Numbered from the stretch's first letter, positions 1-5,635 are shown. The stretch: DNA of 6,581 nt from Clostridiales bacterium (GCA_012515725.1 JAAYXU010000197.1:1-6581), one strand, 5' to 3'. Translations and numbers: made by a program. Notes: a model not told the origin generated them from the sequence alone.

Positions 1-24
1 ATCCATCACCGTTTGCGCCGGAAT

Positions 25-50
25 AAAAAAGCTCAGGCGGCAGCCCGAGC
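25..50 (-). terminator. Rho-independent terminator, leftward
   Basis: On the minus strand GCTCGGG (50-44) pairs with CCTGAGC (37-31), with one G-U pair, around the loop CTGCCG. Six T follow at 30-25 and then ATT. The T tract and its flank resemble the terminator after the DUF1002 gene. On the plus strand the same hairpin has no T tract after it, so it acts leftward only. It shows that something is transcribed leftward across 200-25. Confidence 0.7.
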
Positions 51-128
51 GTTGTGTTCGATAAGGCGGCGGTCAATCGCCATTATCTCCGTCAGTGGAG
101 AGTCTGCAGGAAGGCGTCCATTCTTCAT
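33..128 (-). CDS. Possible 31-residue small protein (unrecognised)
   Basis: A short minus-strand frame runs from ATG at 128 to TGA at 35-33, so its stop lies inside the terminator stem. The peptide is charged and looks able to form a helix, with a middle part reading LTEIMAIDRRLIEHNARAAA. An in-frame TAG lies a few codons upstream, so it is not the tail of a longer protein unless a frameshift has occurred. ATG 128 has no visible ribosome binding site. An internal ATG at 83 has GGAG only three bases before it and would give 16 residues. Codon choice is compatible with coding, but the same bases form the RNA hairpins, which may explain the order better. I do not recognise a family. Confidence 0.15.
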   Translation of the reverse strand: MKNGRLPADSPLTEIMAIDRRLIEHNARAAA

Positions 129-192
129 TTTATCAGGTTGATGAAACAAAAGCTATTCGGATTACTGCTGAGAAAGGGCACAATTCTACTGT

Positions 193-198
193 ATTATA
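193..198 (-). promoter_or_regulatory. Possible -10 element, leftward promoter
   Basis: The minus strand reads TATAAT at 198-193, a perfect housekeeping -10. The hexamers 16 to 18 bases upstream (GAATAA, GGAATA, CGGAAT) are poor -35 matches, and no TGn extension is present. The main argument for it is the terminator about 150 bases downstream on the same strand. In an AT-rich region such a hexamer can also arise by chance. Confidence 0.3.
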
Positions 199-309
199 AG
201 AATGATATATCCCTTTATTCCGCCCATACACTTAACATTATTATATTCTCACACCGCGGAACGGCCGGAATGCGCGTCGCGCTGGAAAAATATTATCGTC
301 CGGTCATGT

Positions 310-338
310 TTGCCTTAATATCGCCGCGGACGTATAAT
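310..338 (+). promoter_or_regulatory. Housekeeping (SigA-type) promoter of the MATE gene
   Basis: TTGCCT (310-315) and a perfect TATAAT (333-338) are separated by exactly 17 bases. The -35 matches TTGACA at four of six positions. Transcription would start near 345, giving a leader of about 40 bases before the TTG start. Confidence 0.65.
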
Positions 339-353
339 AGGGAATTGTACGGT

Positions 354-365
354 TGCATTGATGCA
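354..365 (+). promoter_or_regulatory. Palindrome just after the MATE transcription start
   Basis: TGCAT-TG-ATGCA is a perfect inverted repeat of two five-base arms. It lies about ten bases after the predicted transcription start and five bases before the ribosome binding site. A bound repressor here would block the MATE promoter, and exporter genes often have such local control. Arms of five bases can occur by chance. Confidence 0.25.
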
Positions 366-370
366 TCTAA

Positions 371-377
371 AGGGGGG
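371..377 (+). promoter_or_regulatory. Ribosome binding site fixing the TTG start of the MATE gene
   Basis: AGGGGGG ends six bases before TTG 384. The next in-frame ATG codons (about 441 and 453) have no comparable site, so the TTG is the better start. Confidence 0.65.
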
Positions 378-383
378 CGTTAA

Positions 384-1802
384 TTGTTCGGCTTGTCGGC
401 GCGAATCGCGCGGGGCGTAATAGCATGGATCAGGCGGCGCATGGATCCGGGTATGGGCAGGCAGATCGCGTCCATCACGGGCCCCGCCTTTCTGGAGATC
501 GTGCTTTCCACGCTTTTCGGTATGGTGGACATGATGATGGTGGGCCGTATCAACCCCGCCGCCATCACGTCGATAGGCCTGACCAACCAGCCGTTCATGC
601 TGCTGCTGGCGATTTTCTCCGCGGTCAACGTGGGAACCACCGCTATGGTCGCCTGGAGCGTCGGCTCGGGAGATATGCCCTACGCCTCGGCTGTCACACG
701 GCAGTCTCTCGTTGTCAACGCGGCGCTAGGCGTGTTCATGAGCGCGCTGGGGGCGCTTATGGCCCGGAATGTCGTCGTGCTCATGGGAGCGCAGGATGAT
801 ACGATCGACAACGCGATGGTCTATTTCCGTATCGTTTCCTCGGGCCTCGTCTTTCAGGCTCTGTCGCTGGGCATATCGGCCGCGCTGCGCGGCGCGGGCG
901 AAACAAGGCTTCCTATGCTCTACAACCTCGGAAGCAACCTTCTAAACGTGCTGGGCAACTATGTGCTCATATACGGCAAGTTTGGCTTTCCGCGAATGGA
1001 AGTCGCCGGAGCCGCGCTTTCCACAACGCTGTCGCGGGTGCTGGCCTGCTCGGCGGCGCTCTATGTGCTCTACAGAAGATCCCGTCTTTCGGATACGATG
1101 CGGGGAAGTTACCGGCTGAACCGCAGTATACTGCGCCGGATAGCGGCGATAGGCGCGCCTGCGGCGATGGAGCAGTTCGTGCTCCAGTCGGGGCTTATAC
1201 TGTTTGCCCGTACGGTGTCGGGGCTTGGCACCAACGGCTTTGCGGCCCACCAGATCGGGCTTAATATAAGCGGCCTGTCCTTCTCTCCCAGCAGAGCCTT
1301 CGGCGTGGCCGCCACGACGCTGGTGGGACAGAGCCTGGGCGCGGGAGAGCTTAAAAAAGCCCAGCGCTACGCGAGCATTGTTCACCATATGGCTATCGCG
1401 GTCGCGTGTCTGATGGGCCTCGTGTTTCTACTGTTTTCCCATCCGCTGGCGCGCCTTTATACCGACGACCTGGCGGTAGCGGCGTTGGCCGGGACCGTGC
1501 TCAAAATACTCGCGCTGGCGCAGCCCGGCCAGTCGACGCAGCTAACGCTTGCGGGCGCGCTGCGCGGCGCCGGGGATACGATGTATCCATTGTATGCCTC
1601 GATATTCGGAATATGGATATTCCGTGTTACTGTCGCGTATGTATTCGTAAACGTGCTCGGCTGGGGACTCATCGGAGCGTGGTCGGCGCTGGTGCTCGAC
1701 CAGTACACGCGGGCGCTCATCGTGCTGCTGCGGTTCCGGTCGGGCAAATGGAAGGTCTCCCGGCGCAAAGATCCGTCCGACGACATCGCGCGGGAGGCCT
1801 AG
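384..1802 (+). CDS. MATE family multidrug/metabolite exporter
   Basis: This is an inner-membrane antiporter of the multidrug and toxic compound extrusion family, which exports cationic drugs or metabolites using a Na+ or H+ gradient. Its 472 residues fit the usual 440-480. Two homologous halves are visible. Each contains the family signature, ALRGAGETRLP at 167-177 and ALRGAGDTMYP at 392-402. The first half also shows the GTTAMVAWSVGSGD stretch near 84-97, and the second shows TTLVGQSLGAGE near 311-322. Hydrophobic segments fit about twelve membrane helices, with a charged tail after residue 450. The TTG start has a good ribosome binding site and its own promoter. The substrate cannot be told from sequence. 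The gene ends seven bases from the convergent SpoIID-like gene, with no terminator between them. Confidence 0.93.
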   Translation: MFGLSARIARGVIAWIRRRMDPGMGRQIASITGPAFLEIVLSTLFGMVDMMMVGRINPAAITSIGLTNQPFMLLLAIFSAVNVGTTAMVAWSVGSGDMPYASAVTRQSLVVNAALGVFMSALGALMARNVVVLMGAQDDTIDNAMVYFRIVSSGLVFQALSLGISAALRGAGETRLPMLYNLGSNLLNVLGNYVLIYGKFGFPRMEVAGAALSTTLSRVLACSAALYVLYRRSRLSDTMRGSYRLNRSILRRIAAIGAPAAMEQFVLQSGLILFARTVSGLGTNGFAAHQIGLNISGLSFSPSRAFGVAATTLVGQSLGAGELKKAQRYASIVHHMAIAVACLMGLVFLLFSHPLARLYTDDLAVAALAGTVLKILALAQPGQSTQLTLAGALRGAGDTMYPLYASIFGIWIFRVTVAYVFVNVLGWGLIGAWSALVLDQYTRALIVLLRFRSGKWKVSRRKDPSDDIAREA

Positions 1803-1809
1803 AGAACCC

Positions 1810-2829
1810 TTATTTCCACGCCTGCACGATCTTGACGTCTTTAAAGAAATGCGCGATGATCTCCTCGCAGCTTGAACCGTTCTGCGCCATCGTGAAAGCG
1901 CCCCACTGGCTCATGCCCACGCCGTGTCCGTATCCTTTGCCCGATACCGTGAGCTTTCCGTCCTTCCAAGCGCATCCGGTCAGCAGCGTCGAGCGGAAAC
2001 GCTGTGGATCCAGATGTTTGCGAAGCTCGGCCGCGTTGACCTCGGTTTCCCCGAACGTCAGCGTCACGCACCGCCCGGAAGGCCCCCGCTCGCTTATCTC
2101 GACCGGTTCCAGCGAGTCCGCTTTAAGGCCCATTTTGCTCAGAGCCGACCGGATCTCGTCCTTTGTGAACGACTTGCTCCACTCGAGGGCCTCGGGGGGC
2201 GCGGCGGACTCGTCGCTTTCGACGACGGTTATATAGGGTGGATCGGACTCCTTGTAGTTCAGCCCCTCGGTCGCCGTCGCGGTCTTGCCGCCTGAGCAGG
2301 CGTGGAACCATGCCTTGATGGCCTGCTCCCCGTGCACTATCACCTGGCCGCGGGTTTCCTCTACGGCCTGACGGATCGCGTCGTTGACGCCCTTTAGGTC
2401 ATAGGCCTGGCTCTCCTTTTCGTCTGTCGATATGTCGGCGCCGCCGTACTGCGACTGTCCCTTCGTATTGAGGAAATCGATGAGATATGTACGCGCTATG
2501 ATCGCCTGCGCTTTGAGCGCTTCTTCGGGCCAGTCGTTGCGCATCTCCCCGGCCAGCACGCCGCACAGATAGTCCTCCGCGTCCATGTCGCGGGACTCCT
2601 CTTCGTCCACGACATACACGGTGAGTATCCGCTCCGAGCCCTGTAGCTGCGAGGGCAGAGACAGCGCGCCCGGGTCGGGGGCCTGCGTCGCCGTCCCGGC
2701 GGTCTGCGCGGCGGCCGTTCCTGCCGCGGCCGTCTGCGAGGGCGACGGCGACGGCGGGTTCATTCGGCAGGATATGGTGAGCGCCGCCAGCAGTATGGTG
2801 AGCGGCCACATACGATTTAACCGATTCAT
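1810..2829 (-). CDS. SpoIID/LytB-domain lipoprotein, probable peptidoglycan lytic enzyme
   Basis: The protein has 339 residues from ATG 2829, chosen because GGAGG lies seven bases upstream; upstream in-frame starts lack such a site. Residues 1-20 form a lipoprotein-like signal ending in TISC, so Cys21 may be lipidated. A low-complexity Ala/Pro/Thr linker (about 24-60) follows, then the SpoIID domain. The domain shows EDYLCGVLAGEM (85-96), with Glu95 at the position of the catalytic glutamate of SpoIID; EALKAQAIIARTY (103-115); a WFHACSGGKT segment (174-183); and the C-terminal signature GKGYGHGVGMSQWGA (297-311). SpoIID cleaves denuded glycan strands during engulfment in sporulation. The cysteines often present in the D-x-C...CQ-x-Y segment are absent here (DISTDEKESQAY). 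No spoIIQ gene lies next to it, so it may be a paralogue rather than canonical SpoIID. Confidence 0.88.
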   Translation of the reverse strand: MNRLNRMWPLTILLAALTISCRMNPPSPSPSQTAAAGTAAAQTAGTATQAPDPGALSLPSQLQGSERILTVYVVDEEESRDMDAEDYLCGVLAGEMRNDWPEEALKAQAIIARTYLIDFLNTKGQSQYGGADISTDEKESQAYDLKGVNDAIRQAVEETRGQVIVHGEQAIKAWFHACSGGKTATATEGLNYKESDPPYITVVESDESAAPPEALEWSKSFTKDEIRSALSKMGLKADSLEPVEISERGPSGRCVTLTFGETEVNAAELRKHLDPQRFRSTLLTGCAWKDGKLTVSGKGYGHGVGMSQWGAFTMAQNGSSCEEIIAHFFKDVKIVQAWK

Positions 2830-2836
2830 AAAAATC

Positions 2837-2841
2837 CCTCC
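2837..2841 (-). promoter_or_regulatory. Ribosome binding site of the SpoIID-like gene
   Basis: GGAGG lies seven bases before ATG 2829 on the minus strand. It decides the start and makes the signal peptide N-terminal. The longer frame reaching upstream to 3048 would run through the promoter region of the divergent gene. Confidence 0.8.
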
Positions 2842-2862
2842 ATGGATACTTTTCCGTTTCCC

Positions 2863-2891
2863 ATTGTTCCCCGGGACAGTTTCAATCATGC
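2863..2891 (-). promoter_or_regulatory. Weak sigma-E-like promoter candidate for the SpoIID-like gene
   Basis: On the minus strand GCATGATT (2891-2884) and GGAACAAT (2870-2863) are 13 bases apart. They partly resemble the sporulation sigma-E pattern (a GCATATT-like -35 and a CATACAAT-like -10), with roughly ten of fifteen positions matching. The position fits a leader of under 30 bases. No clear housekeeping promoter for this gene is visible. SpoIID is a sigma-E target in Bacillus, which motivates the reading but does not prove it. Confidence 0.18.
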
Positions 2892-2928
2892 GTCGGCCTG
2901 GCCGCTTAAGGTTCTCTTTTCCCGTTCC

Positions 2929-2958
2929 TTGCCCCGGAAACGCTTTATAGGGTATAAT
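2929..2958 (+). promoter_or_regulatory. Housekeeping promoter of the M14 peptidase / DUF1002 unit
   Basis: TTGCCC (2929-2934) and a perfect TATAAT (2953-2958) are 18 bases apart. The -35 has the same TTGCC core as the MATE promoter. The predicted start near 2965 gives a leader of about 54 bases before ATG 3019. Confidence 0.6.
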
Positions 2959-3018
2959 GGGTTCGTTCGGGAAAAGCTGAAATAGGCCTGATGCTGATAC
3001 CACACAAAAGGAGCGGAT

Positions 3019-4395
3019 ATGAGACGCGAAAGAGATAAAAGGAAACAACCAGCTCCGGCGAAGAAACGATATGTTCTTATTTTGGCCGTGCTGCTGGCCG
3101 CGGCGGCACTGACCGTGATACTCGCTCAGCCCCCTGCCGATAACGCGGTCTCCTCAGCCACGCTCAAGCCCAGGACCACGGGCTCCGAGGTCGAGGCGCT
3201 CGCGCAGATCGCGCCGCACACGCGCCCCGGCGCTTACAATGTGCTGGTAGAGCAGTATCTGCCGCTTCGCGCGGGTCCCGACGCGCAGAGCGAAGTAATC
3301 GGCCGGATCCAGGTAGGCGACCAGGTGACGGTGCTGGACTGGGTCGGCGCTTACACGCTGGTGCGCTCGAACCGAACCGGCGTCACAGGCTATGCGGTGG
3401 GCGGGTTCCTCGCGCCCGCTGAGGCCGACGCGTTTCTCGTGCGCGAGGGTGTCGTCGACGTGTCGCAGCAGATGTATGGCTACGATGATATGCGCGCCGA
3501 TCTGGCCGCGCTCAGGGAGCGCTACCCGGATCTTTTGGCGCTGGGCTCCATCGGAACCACGCCCGACGGCAGAGAGATACCGGTGGCGGTGGCGGGCGAT
3601 CCGGGCTCGTCCGTTCATTTTCTAATCCACGCGTCGACCCATGCCCGCGAGTACATGAGTACGCTGCTCATCATGAAGCAGCTTGAGGCTTTCCTGTCGG
3701 AGTACGAGACCGGAGACCCCGCGCTGCGGGACATCGTCTTTCACGTCGTCCCGATGGCCAACCCCGACGGCGTGACGATCAGCCAGCAGGGTCCGGAGGC
3801 GATCATGGACCCGGCTCTCCGGGAAGGTCTTCTGGATATTTACGAGCGCGAAAGGGAGGCCGGGAATACCGATCTTTCGCAGGGCGACTACTTCAGCAAA
3901 TGGAAGGCCAACGCGCGGGGCGTCGATCTCAACTGCAACTACGACGCCCGCTGGGAGGGCATCGGGGGCCCTTCAGGCCCGTCGTCTAGCGGGTATAAGG
4001 GAGAAGCGCCCGAGTCCGAGCCCGAGACGCAGGCCCTCGTCCGGTACACGCGGGAGCATCAGTTCGCGGGAACCATCAGCTACCACGCGTACGGATCGGG
4101 GTATTTCTGGGACTTCGGCCAGCAGGGGACGCTGAGGGAGGAAACGCGAGAGCTCGCGTGGCTGGTGCAGTCGGTGAGCGGCTATCTGCCGCTCGAGGAT
4201 ATATTGGGCGGGGATTCCGCCGGGGGATACAAGGACTGGGCAATAGACAAAATGTCGATACCAAGCCTGACGATCGAGATCGGCACGACCTCGTGCCCTA
4301 TGTCCATACGTGAGTTCCCCTCGCTGTGGGAGCGCAACCGCGAAATATGGACCGTCGCCGCGCAGTGGGCGGCGGGTACCGCGGTCATCGGCTAA
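3019..4395 (+). CDS. Exported SH3b-M14 zinc carboxypeptidase
   Basis: This 458-residue protein begins with a basic N-terminus and one hydrophobic segment (about 18-36), a signal anchor or signal peptide. An SH3b-like wall-binding domain follows (about 72-132), then an M14 peptidase domain (about 152-455). Zinc ligands are His208 and Glu211 in HAREY, and His356 in SYHAYGS. Glu420 in TIEIG is the catalytic base, and Tyr404 in GGYKDW matches the substrate-capping tyrosine. M14C enzymes cut the bond between gamma-D-Glu and diaminopimelate in peptidoglycan stem peptides, which suits an SH3b protein. In the motif GVDLNCNYD, Cys306 replaces the usual arginine that binds the substrate carboxylate. 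The ATG has AGGAG five bases upstream. It is divergent from the SpoIID-like gene and probably co-transcribed with DUF1002. Confidence 0.9.
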   Translation: MRRERDKRKQPAPAKKRYVLILAVLLAAAALTVILAQPPADNAVSSATLKPRTTGSEVEALAQIAPHTRPGAYNVLVEQYLPLRAGPDAQSEVIGRIQVGDQVTVLDWVGAYTLVRSNRTGVTGYAVGGFLAPAEADAFLVREGVVDVSQQMYGYDDMRADLAALRERYPDLLALGSIGTTPDGREIPVAVAGDPGSSVHFLIHASTHAREYMSTLLIMKQLEAFLSEYETGDPALRDIVFHVVPMANPDGVTISQQGPEAIMDPALREGLLDIYEREREAGNTDLSQGDYFSKWKANARGVDLNCNYDARWEGIGGPSGPSSSGYKGEAPESEPETQALVRYTREHQFAGTISYHAYGSGYFWDFGQQGTLREETRELAWLVQSVSGYLPLEDILGGDSAGGYKDWAIDKMSIPSLTIEIGTTSCPMSIREFPSLWERNREIWTVAAQWAAGTAVIG

Positions 4396-4456
4396 CCCCG
4401 GAATGAGGGAGTGTCTTTGGGGCAACAATTCAGTGACGGACATGAATACCATACAT

Positions 4457-4464
4457 GAGGGAGG
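4457..4464 (+). promoter_or_regulatory. Ribosome binding site fixing the GTG start of the DUF1002 gene
   Basis: GAGGGAGG ends eight bases before GTG 4473. An in-frame ATG at 4455 overlaps this site and would put extra residues before the signal peptide, so GTG is preferred. The 77-base gap after the M14 stop contains no convincing terminator or promoter, which suggests one transcript. Confidence 0.75.
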
Positions 4465-4472
4465 TTATCGCT

Positions 4473-5342
4473 GTGAAAAGACGCATTCTGATTCTTGCTT
4501 TGGCGGCGCTTCTGCTTGTGCCCGCCAGCGCGTTTGCCGCGCCCGGTGACGAACGGGTGGCGGTGGGCGCGGATCTTAGTCAGTCGCAGAAGGAGACGGT
4601 ATACGGTTACTTCGGCATAGGCCAGGGCTCAGTTGAGGAGCTCACCGTTACCATTGATGACGAAAGAGCCGCTCTGGAGGGTGTCGTTCCCGCAGAGAAG
4701 ATGGGCACGCGCTCCATTTCCTCGGTCTATATACGGGAGCTGGAGCCCGGCTCGGGCATCACGGTCGATACCCATAACATCACATGGGTCACCGCCGAAA
4801 TGTATAAATCGGCGCTCACCACCGCGGGCGTCGCCGACGCGGCTGTCGTGGTGGCCGCACCGACCGGCGTATCGGGTACGGCCGCGCTTACCGGCGTGTT
4901 CCGGTGCTACGAGAGCGTCACCGGCAAGCCGCTCGACGAGCAGGCCAAGGACGTAGCCGGAGAGGAGCTGGTATTCACCGGAGAGCTGGCCGAGCTCTTA
5001 GGCTCCGAGGAAGCCGTCGCGTTCATGAAAGAGCTCAAGGAGGCGCTGGCCCGCTCCAAGGACATGACCGACGACGAGCTGCGTCAGCTCATACGCGACA
5101 CAGCCAAAGACGCCAATATAACGCTGACCGAAGATTCGGTCGAGCGGCTGCTCGGGCTCATCCGGCGGCTCGCGCAGATGGATCTTGATCCCGAGGCGAT
5201 TCTCGAGCAGGTCCGGTGGTACGAGAGGATGATACGCGGGTTCCGTCAGGCGGGCGAAAAAGCCGGCGAGCTCGTGACCACGTTTAACCGTTTCTTTGAC
5301 CGCGCGGTCGAGTGGTTCCGCAATCTTTTTAGCGGCGGCTGA
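4473..5342 (+). CDS. Secreted DUF1002 family protein
   Basis: The family has no known biochemical function. The 289 residues start with a clear signal peptide, MKRR followed by a hydrophobic core and the cleavage motif ASAFA, with cutting likely after Ala22. The conserved core begins with VGADLSQSQKETVYGYFGI (31-49). It continues with MGTRSISSVYI (77-87), GSGITVDTHNITWVT (93-107) and VVVAAPTGVSGTAALTG (125-141), all as I recall them from the family. The second half is mostly charged helix (about 155-240). It ends in an amphipathic, aromatic-rich helix (about 246-287, including FNRFFDRAVEWFRNLF) that could lie on a membrane or bind a partner. It follows the M14 peptidase by 77 bases and precedes a strong terminator. 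A role at the cell surface alongside that peptidase is an inference from position only. Confidence 0.85.
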   Translation: MKRRILILALAALLLVPASAFAAPGDERVAVGADLSQSQKETVYGYFGIGQGSVEELTVTIDDERAALEGVVPAEKMGTRSISSVYIRELEPGSGITVDTHNITWVTAEMYKSALTTAGVADAAVVVAAPTGVSGTAALTGVFRCYESVTGKPLDEQAKDVAGEELVFTGELAELLGSEEAVAFMKELKEALARSKDMTDDELRQLIRDTAKDANITLTEDSVERLLGLIRRLAQMDLDPEAILEQVRWYERMIRGFRQAGEKAGELVTTFNRFFDRAVEWFRNLFSGG

Positions 5343-5368
5343 TCCCGGCTGCCACAGGATACTACGCG

Positions 5369-5402
5369 ACACCAATGGCGCGACACGCCGTTGGTGTTTT
5401 TT
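5369..5402 (+). terminator. Rho-independent terminator after the DUF1002 gene
   Basis: ACACCAATGGCG (5369-5380) pairs with CGCCGTTGGTGT (5386-5397) over 12 positions with one G-U pair, around the loop CGACA. A run of six T follows (5397-5402) and then ATT. It closes the M14-DUF1002 unit and insulates the flagellin promoter. Confidence 0.92.
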
Positions 5403-5538
5403 ATTCGGAAAGGCCCAGCCCGGCGTGGCAGCAAGCGGGCAGCGCGAAAGCATTTGTTCTTCATATAACAAAAGGATGTATTCATCATTCAATTTGATTC
5501 AGAAGCGCGCCTGCCGCACGAACGCTTCGCGGGGGCTG

Positions 5539-5566
5539 TAAAGCTTTCGCGGCAAGCCGCCGATAT
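5539..5566 (+). promoter_or_regulatory. Sigma-28 (SigD/FliA) promoter of the flagellin gene
   Basis: TAAAGCTT starts at 5539 and GCCGATAT lies at 5559-5566, with 16 bases between TAAA and GCCGATAT. The flagellar sigma consensus is TAAA, about 15 bases, then GCCGATAA/T, so both elements match almost fully with a spacer one base longer than usual. Transcription would begin near 5573, giving a leader of about 80 bases. Confidence 0.85.
5549..5560 (+). repeat. Palindrome within the flagellin promoter spacer
   Basis: GCGGC-AA-GCCGC is a perfect inverted repeat with five-base arms. It fills the spacer and touches the first bases of the -10 element. It could be an operator, or simply follow from GC-rich sequence abutting the GCCGATAT element. 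Confidence 0.3.
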
Positions 5567-5605
5567 ATCAAATGAAGGCAAAGAATCCGGCCGGAATCAA
5601 GCCTT

Positions 5606-5629
5606 TTGTCGAAAAAGGATTTTCGATAA
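5606..5629 (+). promoter_or_regulatory. Hairpin with AAGGAT hexaloop, likely CsrA site 1
   Basis: TTGTCGAA and its partner TTCGATAA flank TCGAAAA-AGGA-TTTTCGA, a perfect seven-base stem that extends to ten pairs with one G-U. Read with a six-base loop (5615-5620) it presents AAGGAT, which fits the ANGGAN loop that CsrA binds. It lies about 25 bases before the second GGA, over the ribosome binding site. In Bacillus subtilis CsrA binds two such sites in the hag leader and FliW relieves the block. Confidence 0.6.
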
Positions 5630-5635
5630 TAATAA

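Larger units (their letters stand above)
25..186 (-). ncRNA. Candidate structured small RNA or attenuated leader
   Basis: Read on the minus strand, this stretch contains three consecutive hairpins. The first is TCTCC/GGAGA with a six-base loop (101-86). The second is GATAA plus GGCG pairing with CGCC plus TTATC, with one bulged base (87-60). The third is the terminator stem followed by six U (50-25). A perfect TATAAT -10 element lies just upstream at 198-193, which would start a transcript near 186 of about 160 nucleotides. The GGCG of the second hairpin could instead pair with a CGCC inside the terminator stem, so a switch between terminator and antiterminator is possible. I compared it by eye with common riboswitch classes and recognised none. 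It may be a free small RNA or the leader of a leftward gene outside the window. The 5' end is an inference. Confidence 0.3.
1..383. other. Left intergenic region without a confident protein gene
   Basis: No long frame here looks like a real protein. A 109-codon plus-strand frame (54-383) opens with GTG and ends with TAA directly before the TTG start of the MATE gene. It lacks a ribosome binding site and its translation has no family resemblance, so I do not call it. Positions about 121-300 are clearly more AT-rich than the coding DNA to the right, as expected of regulatory DNA. The region holds a minus-strand terminator and hairpins at the left end and the promoter of the MATE gene at the right end. 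Each is listed separately. Confidence 0.6.

Noticed and set aside
54..383. 109-codon plus-strand frame ending directly before the MATE TTG start and in the same frame
   Set aside because: No ribosome binding site before the GTG, no recognisable family, and it overlaps an AT-rich promoter region and minus-strand hairpins. The TAA/TTG adjacency looks accidental.
942..1388. Long minus-strand and frame-shifted ORFs inside the MATE, M14, DUF1002 and flagellin genes
   Set aside because: They are shadows expected in GC-rich coding DNA: Arg/Pro/His-rich, without ribosome binding sites or family resemblance.
2830..3048. N-terminal extension of the SpoIID-like frame to 412 residues
   Set aside because: The extension has no signal-like character and would cross the divergent promoter region, while ATG 2829 has GGAGG at ideal spacing and begins a lipoprotein signal.
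4397..4424. CCCC...GGGG pairing after the M14 gene as a terminator
   Set aside because: Only four pairs around a long loop and no T tract.
4450..4456. CATACAT resembling a sigma-E -10 element before the DUF1002 gene
   Set aside because: No -35 at the right distance, and transcription would start at or after the ribosome binding site.
4455..4472. ATG 4455 as the start of the DUF1002 gene
   Set aside because: It overlaps the ribosome binding site serving GTG 4473 and would add six residues before the natural signal peptide.
5476..5541. 21-codon frame (MYSSFNLIQ...) before the flagellin promoter
   Set aside because: The AAAAGG directly touches the ATG, the frame is very short, and it ends within the -35 element of the flagellin promoter.
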